Source: Nemertoderma westbladi (taxonomy: Eukaryota > Xenacoelomorpha > Nemertodermatida > Nemertodermatidae). From it: 64,000 nt of DNA. The DNA lies in assembly GCA_032718475.1 (NCBI GenBank), contig JAUCBJ010005111.1, forward strand, positions 1 through 64,000. Direction: 5' to 3'. The notes beneath the pieces are model-generated. The model ran no database searches and was not told the DNA's origin. It worked only from the letters and a program-made list of their open reading frames with translations. The stretch's first letter is position 1; each line of letters begins with the position of its first letter. A program made the translations under genes and the position numbers. This document shows positions 44,379 through 55,538 of the stretch, piece after piece.

Positions 44379-46007
44379 TGAGGAAGGTGGACCCAGGTAC
44401 GGAGGAAGTAGCAGTAGAAGAGGAGGGAGAGGATTCGGAAGGGGAAGATATATACAGCCAATTGGCGAGGGAGATTAAGGAGGTGCCACCGAAACCGAGA
44501 GAACCATGCGATAATCCAACGGATAGGCTGCTCAGTTACAGCTCCAGCTGGTACAAGACCAAGAAGTTGGTAGCATATTTGAGGGCCTACGTGGATTTCC
44601 TCAGGGGAGTTGGTAAGGATACCAAAACGAGACCCATTATCGATCTGGAAGGGGTGGCCAAAGCCGTGATACGATACGAGCAAAGGAAGGGGTACGCGGA
44701 TGAAGTGAACAGAGTCAGCAAGCAACAGCGCCTTTGTCAAGACAGCGAACTCAACCCGCTCTCTCCGCAACTGAACGATGATGGGATCCTGGTGATGAAT
44801 TCCAGAGTGGTAAACAACAATAGCCCAGTCATTCCACCCAAACCCATATTAATCCCCAATAAATCACCAATAGTCTACCATATCATATGGGATTCCCATA
44901 AATCGATACTACATGGAGGTACCAATCAGACCCTGACGGAGATACGAAAGACGTTCTGGGTTATCCAACTCAGGAAGATGGTAAAGGCGGTAGTGGGGCA
45001 GTGCCAGACCTGCCGACGGACGAGGAAGGAGAGGGCCATACAGGAGATGGCGCCATTACCGGCCAACAGGGTGAGGCATCACAGCCTGCCATTTACACAC
45101 TGCGGCGTGGACATGTTCGGGCCGATAAAGATAAAAGTAATGCGGCATACAGAGAAACGCTACGGCATTATCTTTGTCTGCAATAACACGAGAGCGGTGG
45201 GAATAGAACATGCACAGGACGCTACGGAGTCGGCATTTATCAATGCCTTTAGAGAGGTTTGTATCCCGCAGGGGAGGGATGGTAAAGGTGTTATATTCAG
45301 ACAACGAGGCCAACTTAATGGGCGCGGAGAACGAGTTGGCCAAGGCTCTCGACATCCTAGAAGGTGAGGATATCAGGGCAGCGATGAGGAAGCATCTCAT
45401 AAAGTGGGAGAGGAGAATGCTGTACACGCCACATACATTAGGGTGTGTGGAGTGGCTTGTGGGAAGCTCAAAACGCCTGATGACCATACTGATGAACAAC
45501 CATATGGTCACTGAAGACGTATTTTGAACAGTGTTAGCCAAGTGTGAGGGGATCATTAACAGCCGACCGTTATATCCCGAGAACGACGACCCAGAATCGC
45601 TGGAAGTCCTAACACCGGCTCATTTACTCATGGAGAGGCCGGTGACGATTGACATGCGGAGCGTAGATCCAGACGACATACATTCACGTCAAAGCTGGAA
45701 AGTTGCCAAGGCAATAAGTGCGGAGTATTGGACGAGATGGATAGAAGAGTATCTTCCAACACTACATAGGAGGAGCAAATGGAGGAATACTAGCAGAGAA
45801 CTGAAGAAGGGTGACTTGGTGATTGTCACAGACGACACAATTATCAATAACCAATGGAGACTAGCCAGGGTAGTAGACACCTACCCCGACGAGGACGGAA
45901 GTATTAGGTCGGTGGAAGTGAGGATTGGAGGAAAGATAGGGGCCAAAGATGGGAAGACCTACAGGAGGGTGGTAGGAAAGTGTTGCCTATTGGAAGGGTC
46001 GCCTTAG
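44342..46007 (+). pseudogene. BEL 3 integrase in three frames
   Basis: 44342-45367 encodes the RNase H-integrase linker (SSWYKTKKLVAYLRAYVDFL), the HHCC zinc-binding module (HKSILHGG, CQTCRR) and the first catalytic Asp (CGVDMFGPI). After a frameshift near 45275 the core continues at 45210-45527 with the second Asp (YSDNEANL) and the Glu (GCVEWLVGSSKRLM). A stop follows at about 45525. 45531-46007 encodes the C-terminal domain (NSRPLYPEND, LTPAHLLM, WRLARVVDTYPDEDG, YRRVVGKCCLLE). All three DDE residues survive, but three frames make the gene dead. Confidence 0.87.
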
Positions 46008-46124
46008 AGTTTAGTTGTCCAATATATTGGACTGAATGAGGGCGAGACACCCTTCCCACACATAAAACATAAGAAATAAATAAACAAATTAATAAAAAAT
46101 AAGTAGTAATAGTAGTAGTAGGTA

Positions 46125-46560
46125 GTACATAGTAGTAAGGTACATAGCGAGTACCATAGAACCTGTGGGCACTGAGGGCGCCACGTAGTGAGTGGAATTG
46201 AAGGGTATGTACCCTATGCATACTATAGTAGTAGTAGTAGGGTACATAGTACCGTAGAAGTTGTGGGCACTGATGGCGCCATGTAAGGAAGTAACGGGTA
46301 TGTACGCATACCATAGTAGTAGTAGTAGGGTACATAGTACCGTAGAAGTTGTGGGCACTGATGGCGCCACGTAAGTAGTAAAGGGTATGTACACATACCA
46401 TAGTAGTAGTAGTAGGGTACATAGTACTGTAGAAGTTGTGGGCACTGATGGTGCCACGTAAGGAAGTAAAGGGTATGTACACATACCATAGTAGTAGTAG
46501 TAGGGTACATAGTACCATAAAAGTTGTGGGCACTGAGGGCGCCACGAAGGGAAGAGGGGG
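46125..46560. repeat. 88-bp tandem repeats after BEL 3 pol
   Basis: About five copies of a unit containing GTAGTAGTAGTAGGGTACAT and GTTGTGGGCACTGATGGCGCC, spaced 87-98 bases. They sit between the end of pol and the 3' accessory gene. Long minus-strand ORFs here arise from the repeat. Confidence 0.9.
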
Positions 46561-46902
46561 GCACATGGGTACAGCAGGACAGACCGTGTAGGCCGCATGA
46601 AACAGTTGTTAATAGCACAGGGAGAGGGAATATAAATAATATTAGAAATTAAAATTAATAAATTATAGCAACTAGAGGGAGGGAGTTCTAGAATCATAAT
46701 TAAAGTAACTGACAAAATTTGCAATTTAGGAAAAAATTGGCACTTTGGGGAGTATATTATTTGGAAAATATACAAAGAAATTATAATCTAGGACGTAGGC
46801 CATTACTGAACGGAACATAGAACATCTTGTTTAACGGCACTCACTCAAATTGAGCCTTTGTAAGGCCCCAACAATTAGGTGAGCACGGGAAAGTTTGTGA
46901 TG

Positions 46903-47103
46903 GCGGAGAGGTTAGTAAAGAAGAGAAAGGCGGAGAAGACTGGAAAGGAGTTACTAGTGGACTTCACGCAGAGGCATCCGGAGGAGAAGACGAGAGGATA
47001 CTACAAACTGCAACAAAGGGTCACAAAGCGCACACACTACAGGACCAGTTTAGGGAGATGCACGAGAGATGACTGGTCAGGACCTACGGGACGCCGTCGT
47101 TAG
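46903..47103 (+). CDS. BEL 3 3' gene, basic N-terminal frame
   Basis: From ATG at about 46900-46905 the frame gives MAERLVKKRKAEKTGKELL, a basic start that could be a nuclear-localisation signal, followed by a helical KTRGYYKLQQRVTK region. It ends at 47103. Another frame then runs into the exonuclease-like segment, so a frameshift probably lies near 47060-47110. No domain recognised. Confidence 0.4.
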   Translation, partial: AERLVKKRKAEKTGKELLVDFTQRHPEEKTRGYYKLQQRVTKRTHYRTSLGRCTRDDWSGPTGRRR

Positions 47104-48004
47104 ACAACACGATCCTCGAGCATTTCTGCTATGTAGTAAAGGGAGACGAGGCGAAGTTTGGGATACCGAAGTATCCGAGGGAACCACCGAGGAAGGAGTG
47201 GAGGAGGTTTGTGGAGTCCGTGAGCAGGGGCAGGTACATTGTCCTAGATGATGAAGGGACTGTGGAGGACGATGAGGGCTCGAGAAGAGGGTCGGCGGGA
47301 TCGTCCAGAACTATACTACTGCATTTGGCAGCGCCAAACGGAGATATTTTTCTATTCGATCTGGGGACCTACGGGAAGAAGAGCGGGCCGAAGTTGAACC
47401 GGTTGCCGAGGGCGGTGCAGGACCTAGTGAGACAGAAGACTACAGTTAAGGTGGGATCGGCGATCCGCGACGATGCGGACAGGATAATCGGACCGGAGAC
47501 CCCAATCTCCTGGACATGCAAGTGGTCTATATGGCTATGATGGGGCCAGAGAAATTGGGATTAGTAGAGAACCCGGGACATTGTGGAGCCGTGGCGATGG
47601 GCCAACTGATGGGGCTCGTCTGCCACAAGCCGATGGACTGGGGCAAGTTCCGAGAGGAGTACGGAGCAGAACTTGCGAACTTGCTGAAATGGGGAGCGAG
47701 GCCAGGGAAGCAGGAGATATATCAGTTCCTAAGGGGAGCGATAAAGATATATCAGAAGAGATATATCTTACAGGAGGATTGGATAATGATAGGTTTATTA
47801 AACCTATTCATGGCCGTGGTTTTCGGAAGAGAGCCAACGGCGTTTCTACTATCAGGAGCACCTCTAAATCACAGGAGAGCAATCATCAGGATTGCAAGCG
47901 ATGCCCATACCATGGGGCTCCGAGGGCGATTTTGGAAGGAAGAGATGGAGGGAGCTGGAAGGGTGGCAAGTCATGGGTGGAAACCAAGGTGGAAAGGGAC
48001 ATAG
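47104..48004 (+). pseudogene. BEL 3 3' gene, DEDD 3'-5' exonuclease-like segment
   Basis: One frame (open through 47540) encodes KEWRRFVESV, YIVLDDEGT, ILLHLAAPNGDIFLFDL, LPRAVQDLVRQ and KVGSAIRDDADRI. These resemble, in order, motif I (DxE, at about 47247), the following beta strands, and motif II (KVG..I..D) of WRN/EXD/RNase D-type exonucleases. After a frameshift near 47490, LLDMQVVYMAMM and a helical region continue to 48004, comparable with the family's segment after motif II. I did not locate a secure motif III. The assignment rests on pattern recognition and could be wrong. Its position, between pol and the zinc knuckles and on the same strand, suggests it belongs to the element. Confidence 0.45.
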
Positions 48005-49178
48005 TGGATCTACCGGGCTACTGGGTTCGGGTCCACTCCCGGCGAGAGAGGAGGATGATGACGAGTTCGGGGTGATGCCACTGATTGAGAGAATTGCGGC
48101 CCCAGCGGGGGACGAGGGGGAGGACAAGTTCGGCGTAATGCCGCCGATTGCGAGGATCGGCCACTCAGATACGGACTGGGGTGGCGGGAGAGTGGTGAGC
48201 GGGGCAAGAGCCTTCTGGGACAAACCCGGTAAGCGGACCTGGGAGCACAGGGAGCCAGCGATGGATTTCGCGGCAAGTTCGATCAGGTTGGGCGAGCTAC
48301 CGGGAACGGCACCACGAGTAGTGTTTGGGGAGACGATGCCGAGGGTGGAGGAAGACGTCGACATGGGTAGGGACCACAGCATCCAGATGTTTGCTTATCA
48401 GCGGCTCCATAGACCCAGGAGACCACACGGGGCCAAGGATGACTTGGGGCGGGACGCACTGATACACGGCTGTGATTACTGTGGGAGGCTAACCCACCAG
48501 GAAAGGAGCTGCCTGTATCGATTCCAGAAGGGGACGAGCTGTCTCTACTGCCGTGAGTCGACCCATAGGATGGGTGCATGTCCAAGGCTGCACAACCGAT
48601 GCTCAAAGTGTAACTTTCGAGGGCACTTTGGGCGCCAGTGCGATTGGATGGACGACGAAGAGAAGTTTAGGATCTTCGAGGAGTGGGCCGACGTCGGTGT
48701 CATGACAGGGCAGAGGATAAAGGCCCAGGAGTTCCGGTGGGGCTTCTTTAATATCAACCTGGGAGCCGACCAGGATATTATTAAGAGGAGACTGCCATTC
48801 ACATATCAGGAGGTAGCGACAGCGGCATCATATGGAGGAGTCATTAACACTCAGATATACTTAGATAGATGGTCGCCAGAAAATAGGGTCGAGTTCAGGG
48901 ACTTTCTCGCAGAGCATGTGCCGCGGGCGATGAAAATGATCCTGTGGGACGCTACCAGGGGGAAACAGGAGGGACACTCGGAGGGACCACCCGCAAAGCG
49001 ATACAGGGAGTTGATAACACCTGCGCCCAAAGAACCAACGACGGGGCTTAGCAAAACGGTATCGGCAAGGATGAGGAGTCTGCAGGAGGATAAGCCGGAG
49101 GGAAGGAAACGGCCCAGACAAGATGACGATTGGGGCAAAGATCTCAGATGGTTCCCGAAGGCGGGAGGAGCGAACTAG
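47892..49178 (+). CDS. BEL 3 3' gene, triple zinc-knuckle protein (428 aa)
   Basis: The frame contains an acidic N-terminal half with two copies of a DE.EFGVMP.I.RI unit, then three knuckles: CDYCGRLTHQERSC, CLYCRESTHRMGAC and CSKCNFRGHFGRQC, all C-x2-C-x4-H-x4-C. The linker between the last two is six residues beginning with Pro, as in BEL 1. About 120 residues follow (RWGFFNINLG, RWSPENRVEFRDFL), then a basic tail with PPAKRYREL and GRKRPRQDD. The first in-frame ATG is at about 47901, but the protein may start upstream in the exonuclease-like frame through the frameshift. The role is unknown; nucleic-acid binding is a fair inference. Confidence 0.7.
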   Translation: MQAMPIPWGSEGDFGRKRWRELEGWQVMGGNQGGKGHSGSTGLLGSGPLPAREEDDDEFGVMPLIERIAAPAGDEGEDKFGVMPPIARIGHSDTDWGGGRVVSGARAFWDKPGKRTWEHREPAMDFAASSIRLGELPGTAPRVVFGETMPRVEEDVDMGRDHSIQMFAYQRLHRPRRPHGAKDDLGRDALIHGCDYCGRLTHQERSCLYRFQKGTSCLYCRESTHRMGACPRLHNRCSKCNFRGHFGRQCDWMDDEEKFRIFEEWADVGVMTGQRIKAQEFRWGFFNINLGADQDIIKRRLPFTYQEVATAASYGGVINTQIYLDRWSPENRVEFRDFLAEHVPRAMKMILWDATRGKQEGHSEGPPAKRYRELITPAPKEPTTGLSKTVSARMRSLQEDKPEGRKRPRQDDDWGKDLRWFPKAGGAN

Positions 49179-49179
49179 A

Positions 49180-49873
49180 ACTCAGGGACATAGGTGTGGG
49201 TGTGCCTGGAAGGCACCACATGTAGGAAAGAGTATGAACTCCAAAGTGCAAATAATCAAGTGCAATTGGTGTGTATGTATGTAAAATAATTTATCAATAA
49301 CCAAATATATATATATAATCAATGTAAGTACTATAGTCATATATTACCTTTTTCCAACTAGCTACTGGGACTGGGGACCAATTAACTATGACAGGAGGAC
49401 GAGACATTAGACGGATCACGCTTCCTGAGTGCGACGGCACAAAAGAGAACGTGAGGCTTGTCAGGGGCGAGTGAAGTAAAAATGGGTTGAGTACAGGGGA
49501 ATCGGGGGAAGTACAGAGAGGGTGCGTAGAGGTGTGAGGAAGTGAAAGGAGTGCAATTCAAGTGTGGGGAGCGAGCAGTGAGGGAGGATGAGTCCCAAGG
49601 GACTGGAGAGAGAAGAAGGGACAGCAAGGTCCGTGAGGAAGATTTGAGTAAGGTTAAAGGAAAATTGTGTGGAGAGTGAGCACAATGGTCTCAAATAGAG
49701 ACACCAGATACTTCGGTGCAACATAGCTCGCGATTGCACCAAGGATGGGTGGTAATAACACACCCAGGGGGGGTGGGGGGGGGGGGTCTGGAAAGCCGAC
49801 CCCGAGAAAAGAACTCCACCCCACACCCAATATTAGATTGGGTTCCAGCGGAATTGAAGCACACTTAAGGTTG
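49180..49873 (+). other. BEL 3 3' untranslated, purine-rich
   Basis: No gene is supported. The plus strand is strongly purine-rich, with G runs at about 49767-49786. Open frames on the minus strand reflect this composition. Confidence 0.5.
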
Positions 49874-49914
49874 ATGCTATCTTCTCACCGGGAAGATAGC
49901 ATGGGGGGGGGGAG
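49874..49914 (+). promoter_or_regulatory. Hairpin and polypurine tract before BEL 3 3' LTR
   Basis: ATGCTATCTTC (49874-49884) and GAAGATAGCAT (49892-49902) form a perfect 11-bp stem with the loop TCACCGG. It is followed at once by GGGGGGGGGGAG (49903-49914), the polypurine tract that would prime plus-strand synthesis, and by the LTR TG. Confidence 0.8.
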
Positions 49915-50555
49915 TGTAAGCGGATTCAATTCCCTTCATCTCCACCCTAAAGTGGGACAAGTGGCATTTTACCAACATGGCGTTGGCGATGCGAGATTAC
50001 CAATAAATAATCTCGCCTCATAACCAACTCGGGGGGGGGGGGGGCGACACACGCCCTGCCCTAAGCCACAGAGAGAGGTGAGAGGTCAAACCACCTCAGA
50101 GGGAAAACCCAGCTAGCGAGGCTAGCATCAGGGAGTAACACCTACAGGGAGTGCCGAAGTGACAATTAGTATATAAGCCAATAGCGGGCAGGGAAGCACG
50201 TGGGGAAAGATAGGAAAGCATCCATTGGGTATCACAAAGGCCACAGTAATGTAGAGGTGAAACTAATATGTATCAATCATATAGTTAATCTGATTACTGA
50301 TTTACCGGTCAGTTGATTATCACATAGTTGCGGACTGGCATAGTTTTGACCGTCATTTTATATGGTAAATTACAATTACTGTACTGTTGCTGTGATTATT
50401 TATATTACAATCTATGTTGTTCATTAATCCGACTGTGCTATTATCGCTGAGATTAATACCGAGAAATCGGCCAAAGATACCAGCCCAGCAGACCAGCAAC
50501 TAAGTGACGCGTACAGCCTTACCCGGTCGGGATCATAGAACTCAATCCCATCACA
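49915..50555 (+). repeat. BEL 3 3' LTR
   Basis: 641 bp, the partner of 39631-40281, with TATATAAG at 50170-50177. It differs in several places, for example near 49970 (CATGGCGTTGG) and near 50460. Confidence 0.92.
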
Positions 50556-53500
50556 ATTAGTGCCCGCTAGATATTAGTGCCCACGAGACATTAGTGCCCA
50601 CGTGAAATTAGTGCTCACGTGACATTAGTGCCCACTATACATTAGTGCCTGCTAGACATTAGTGCCCATGAGACATTAGTGCCCACGTGAAATTAGTGCC
50701 CACATGACATTAGTGCCCGCTAGACATTAGTGCCCGCTAGACATTAGTGCCCACGTGAAATTAGTGCCCACATGACATTAGTGCCCGCGAGACATTAGTG
50801 CCAACGCGACATTAGTGCCCACGTGAAATTAGTGCCCACGTGACATTAGTGCCCACTACACATTAGTGCCCACGTGAAATTAGTGCCCACGTGACATTAG
50901 TGCCCGCTAACTAGACATTAGTGCCCGCTACACATTAGTGCCCACGTGAAATTAATGCCCACGTGACATTAGTGCCCGTTAGATAGACATTAGTGCCCGC
51001 TACACATTAGTGCCCACGAGACATTAGTGCCGGCGAGACATAAGTGCCCACGAGGCATTAGTGCCCAAGTGAAATCAGAGCCCACGTGACATTAGTGCCC
51101 GCTAGACATTAGTGGCCGCTAGAAATTAGTGCCCATGAGACATTAGTGCCCATGTGTCATTAGTGCCCGCTAGACATTAGTGCCCACTAGACATTAGTGC
51201 CCATTCGACATTAGTGCCCAGGTGAAATTAAGTGCCCACGTTACATTAGTGCCCGCTAGACATTAGTGCCCGCTAGATATTAGTGCCCACGAGACATTAG
51301 TGCCCACGTGAAATTAGTGCCCACGTGACATTAGTGCCCGCTAGACATTAGTGCCCGCGATACATTAGTGCCAACGAGACATTAGTGCCCACGTGAAATT
51401 AGTGCCCACGTGACATTAGTGCCCGCTACACATTAGTGCCCACGTGAAATTAGTGCCCACGTGACATTAGTGCCCGATAGCTAGACATTAGTGCCCGCTA
51501 GATATTAGTGCCCACGAGACATTAGTGCCCACGTGAAATTAGTGCTCACGTGACATTAGTGCCCGCTAGACATTAGTGGCCGCCAGACATTAGTGCCCAT
51601 GAGACATTCGTGCCCATGTGTCGTTAGTGCCCGCTAGACATTAGTGCCCATTAGACAATAGTGCCCACGTGAAATTAGTGCTCACGTGACATTAGTGCCA
51701 GCTAGACATTAGTGCCCGCTAGACATGAGTGCCCATGAGACATTAGTGCCCACGTGTCATTAGTTCGCGCTAGACATTACTGCCCATTAGACATTAGTGC
51801 CCATGTGTCATGAGTGCCCGCTAGACATTAGTGCCCACGAAACATTAGTGCCCATGAGACTTTAGTCCCCACGTGTCATTAGTGCCCGCTAGGCATTAGT
51901 GCCCATGAGGCATTAGTGCTAGTGCCCACGTGTCATTAGTGCCCGCTAGACATTAGTGCCCATGAGTCATTAGTTCCCACGTGTCATTTGTGCCCACCAG
52001 ACATTAGTGCCCGCGAGACATAGGTGCCCATGAGACTTTAATGCCCACATGACATTAGTGCCCGTAGACATTAGTGCCCGTTAGACATTAGTGCCCATGA
52101 GACATTAGTGCCCACGTGTCATTCGTGCCCGTAGACATTAGTGCCCGTTAGACATTAGTGCCCATGAGACATTAGTGCCCACGTGTCATTCGTGCCCACT
52201 TGAAATTAGTGCTCACGTGACATTAGTGCCCGCTATACATTAGTGCCTGCTAGACATTAGTGCCCATGAGACATTAGTGCCCACGTGAAATTAGTGCCCA
52301 CATGACATTAGTGCCCGCTAGACATTAGTGCCCGCTAGACATTAGTGCCCACGTGAAATTAGTGCCCACGTGACATTAGTGCCCGCTAGACATTAGTGCC
52401 CGCGAGACATTAGTGCCAACGCGACATTAGTGCCCACGTGAAATTAGTGCCCACGTGACATTAGTGCCCGCTACACATTAGTGCCCACGTGAAATTAGTG
52501 CCCGCTAACTAGACATTAGTGCCCGCTACACATTAGTGCCCACGTGAAATTAATGCCCACGTGACATTAGTGCCCGTTAGATAGACATTAGTGCCCGCTA
52601 CACATTAGTGCCCACGAGACATTAGTGCCCGCGAGACATTAGTGCCCACGAGGCATTAGTGCCCAAGTGAAATCAGAGCCCACGTGACATTAGTGCCCGC
52701 TAGACATTAGTGGCCGCTAGAAATTAGTGCCCATGAGACATTAGTGCCCATGTGTCATTAGTGCCCGCTAGACATTAGTGCCCACTAGACATTAGTGCCC
52801 ATTCGACATTAGTGCCCACGTGAAATTAAGTGCCCACGTTACATTAGTGCCCGCTAGACATTAGTGCCCGCTAGATATTACTGCCCACGAGACATTAGTG
52901 CCCACGTGAAATTAGTGCCCACGTGACATTAGTGCCCGCTAGACATTAGTGCCCGCGATACATTAGTGCCAACGAGACATTAGTGCCCACGTGAAATTAG
53001 TGCCCACGTGACATTAGCGCCCGCTACACATTAGTGCCCACGTGAAATTAGTGCCCACGTGACATTAGTGCCCGATAGCTAGACATTAGTGCCCGCTAGA
53101 TATTAGTGCCCACGAGACATTAGTGCCCACGTGAAATTAGTGCTCACGTGACATTAGTGCCCGCTAGACATTAGTGGCCGCCAGACATTAGTGCCCATGA
53201 GACATTCGTGCCCATGTGTCGTTAGTGCCCGCTAGTCATTAGTGCCCGCTAGACATTAGTGCCCATTAGACAATAGTGCCCACGTGAAATTAGTGCTCAC
53301 GTGACATTAGTGCCAGCTAGACATTAGTGCCCGCTAGACATGAGTGCCCATGAGATATTAGTGCCCACGTGTCATTAGTTCGCGCTAGACATTAGTGCCC
53401 ATGAGACATTAGTGCCCATGTGTCATTAGTGCCCGCTAGACATTAGTGCCCACGAAACATTAGTGCCCATGAGACTTTAGTCCCCACGTGTCATTAGTGC

Positions 53501-54262
53501 CCGCTAGACATTAGTGCCCATGAGGCATTAGTGCTAGTGCCCACGTGTCATTAGTGCCCGCTAGACATTAGTGCCCATGAGACATTAGTGCCCACGTGTC
53601 ATTAGTGCCCACCAGACATTAGTGCCCGCGAGACATAGGTGCCCATGAGACTTTAATGCCCACGTGACATTAGTGCCCGTAGACATTAGTGCCCGTTAGA
53701 CATTAGTGCCCATGAGACATTAGTGCCCACGTGTCATTCGTGCCCACTTGAAATTAGTGCTCACGTGACATTGGTGCCCGCTAGACATTAGTGCCCTCTA
53801 GACATTAGTGCCCATGAGACATTAGTGCCCACGTGTCATTAGTGCCCGCTCGCTAGACATTAGTGCCCGCTAGACATTAGTGCCCACGTGTCATTATTGC
53901 CCGCTAGACATTAGTGTCCATGAGACATCCGTGCCCACGTGTCATTAGTGCCCGCTAGACATTAGTGCCCGCGAGACATTAGTGCCCATGAGACTTTAGT
54001 GCCCACGTGTCATTAGTGCCCGCTAGACATTAGTGCCCATGAGACATTAGTGCCCACGTGTCATTAGTGCCCGCTAGACATTAGTGCCCATGAGACATTA
54101 GTGCCCATGAGACTTTAGTGCCTACGTGTCATTAGTGCCCGCTAGACATTAGTGCCCGCTAGACATTAGAGCCCATGAGACATTAGTGCCCACGTGTCAT
54201 AAGTGCCCGCTAGACATTAGTGCCCATGAGACATTAGTGCCCACGTGAAATTAGTGCCCACC
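50556..54262 (+). repeat. 17-bp-period satellite, right block
   Basis: The continuation of the array interrupted by BEL 3, about 218 units. Variants ATGAG and ACGTGTC become common toward the right end. Rare variants such as GAAATCAGAGCCCACG recur 1598 bases apart and CATTAGTGCTAGTGCCC 1615 bases apart, showing a higher-order duplication. Confidence 0.95.
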
Positions 54263-55354
54263 TAGCGAATTATTATATGTCATTCAACAGGGCCAGGAAT
54301 ACATCTCCCGCTTCTTTATTTCCTGCTCGAACGCAAACTATCTTCAAACGTCAAAAGGACAACTTTCCAATTCAAGCTTTATCCCCCCCCCCCCCCCCCC
54401 CCCATACCTCTGGTTAAATTTAACCTTTTTACTTTCTACTCGAATCAATTATGATTGAAAAATTAATTAACCTCGGTTAGGAGCGGTGGCATTTATATTA
54501 TTTGGTTTTGCGGCCAATTCTTCAAGGAGTGATGTTCAAGCGACGGCGTTTGATTATTTATACATAAACTATTTTTAACTGAGTATGTTTAAATTGTTTT
54601 TTTTAACTTTGCTTTGAGACAAGATTTAATATTAAAACAAGGTGTAGGTAGTACTTATAATTATTGTCCGAGGACACACTAACTATTTATATTATTGCAA
54701 TGGAGGAGACCGTTGTCGACGACTTTGGTGTAGTTGAATGGGATATATGTAAGAAGAAAAATCGGATATTCCGCTGTGTTATTGCTGGTGTAGTGGTGAT
54801 CATATTATATTTATGTTTACTTGGAAACCGTTTAAAACTGTTGGGAACAAACTTTTTGGGACGCCACTAATATGAGTGGTTCGTTGAAAGTCGACAATCC
54901 TGGTTATCGAACAACCTACCTGTACATATTATAAAGAGCTCGTCTGACTTACTGCCTTTACACAATTTACCAATACCGATGTATCTTTTTGTCATTAATC
55001 TGTATATTTGAGTCAGGTTTGTTAACTCAATGATGTGTAACTGGTGTAATATTGCTGGAGACACTTTTTTTTAAACGCATGTAGCTAAAGATTGAAAGCA
55101 AAAATAAAAATTCTGGCTCACCCAGTCAGTGGTCGGGAGGTGAAACTATCTCTGTTTCAAATTTCATGCAATCTCATTATGATTTGTAAAAAAATTAGGG
55201 GGGGGGGGGGGGGGGGGGGGGCGTGTCACTGAATTACGACACTATATTCTGGGACATGGTGTATGGATGTTTCAATACCGGTATAAAATGCAAGGTGGCG
55301 TTCAATAACGATATGTGCTGTATTAAGCAGAGACGGTTTACACACTCCCATATA
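54263..55354. other. Non-coding interval with C21 and G24 runs
   Basis: A C run at 54383-54403 and a G run at 55198-55221. The sequence just before the latter (CAAATTTCATGCAATCTC to AAAAATTAGGGG, about 55160-55200) resembles the arm at 58045-58085, so a fragment of a related DNA element ends here. A 56-codon frame from ATG at 54700 has one hydrophobic stretch (CVIAGVVVIILYLCLL) but no other support. Confidence 0.5.
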
Positions 55355-55538
55355 CACCATAACCCTTTAATACAACAACCATTTTTAGGATGTCGGAGCT
55401 CCCCCCCCCCCCCCCCCCCCCACCCCCCACCCCCTAATTTTTTTCAAATTTCAATAAAATGCTACGAAATTTGGTATGATGATAGATCGACACCTTTTCT
55501 TACTGGTGGCCTGGCCGGATTTTTTAATTTATCATTAG

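Larger units (their letters stand above)
39631..50555 (+). mobile_element. BEL/Pao LTR retrotransposon 3, decayed, in the satellite
   Basis: LTRs 39631-40281 and 49915-50555 start TG, end CA, and are flanked by ATTAG at 39626-39630 and 50556-50560, part of the satellite unit. Genes read on the plus strand: gag fragments, protease, RT (active-site region missing), RNase H, integrase, an 88-bp repeat array, an exonuclease-like plus triple-knuckle 3' gene, hairpin, polypurine tract. Frameshifts, an in-frame stop and a changed protease site show decay. LTRs differ by several substitutions and indels, so it is older than BEL 1 and BEL 2 and of another lineage. Confidence 0.92.

Noticed and set aside
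45904-46775. Long minus-strand ORFs with repeating peptide units
   Set aside because: They are translations of the 88-bp DNA repeats, present in several frames at once.
37618-54262. CRISPR-like array of short repeats
   Set aside because: Units are contiguous, 17 bp long and have no unique spacers. The context is eukaryotic, so this is a satellite.
54700-54870. Small ORF with one hydrophobic span
   Set aside because: Only 56 codons from its first ATG, with no homology or context. Mentioned in the interval note but not called as a gene.
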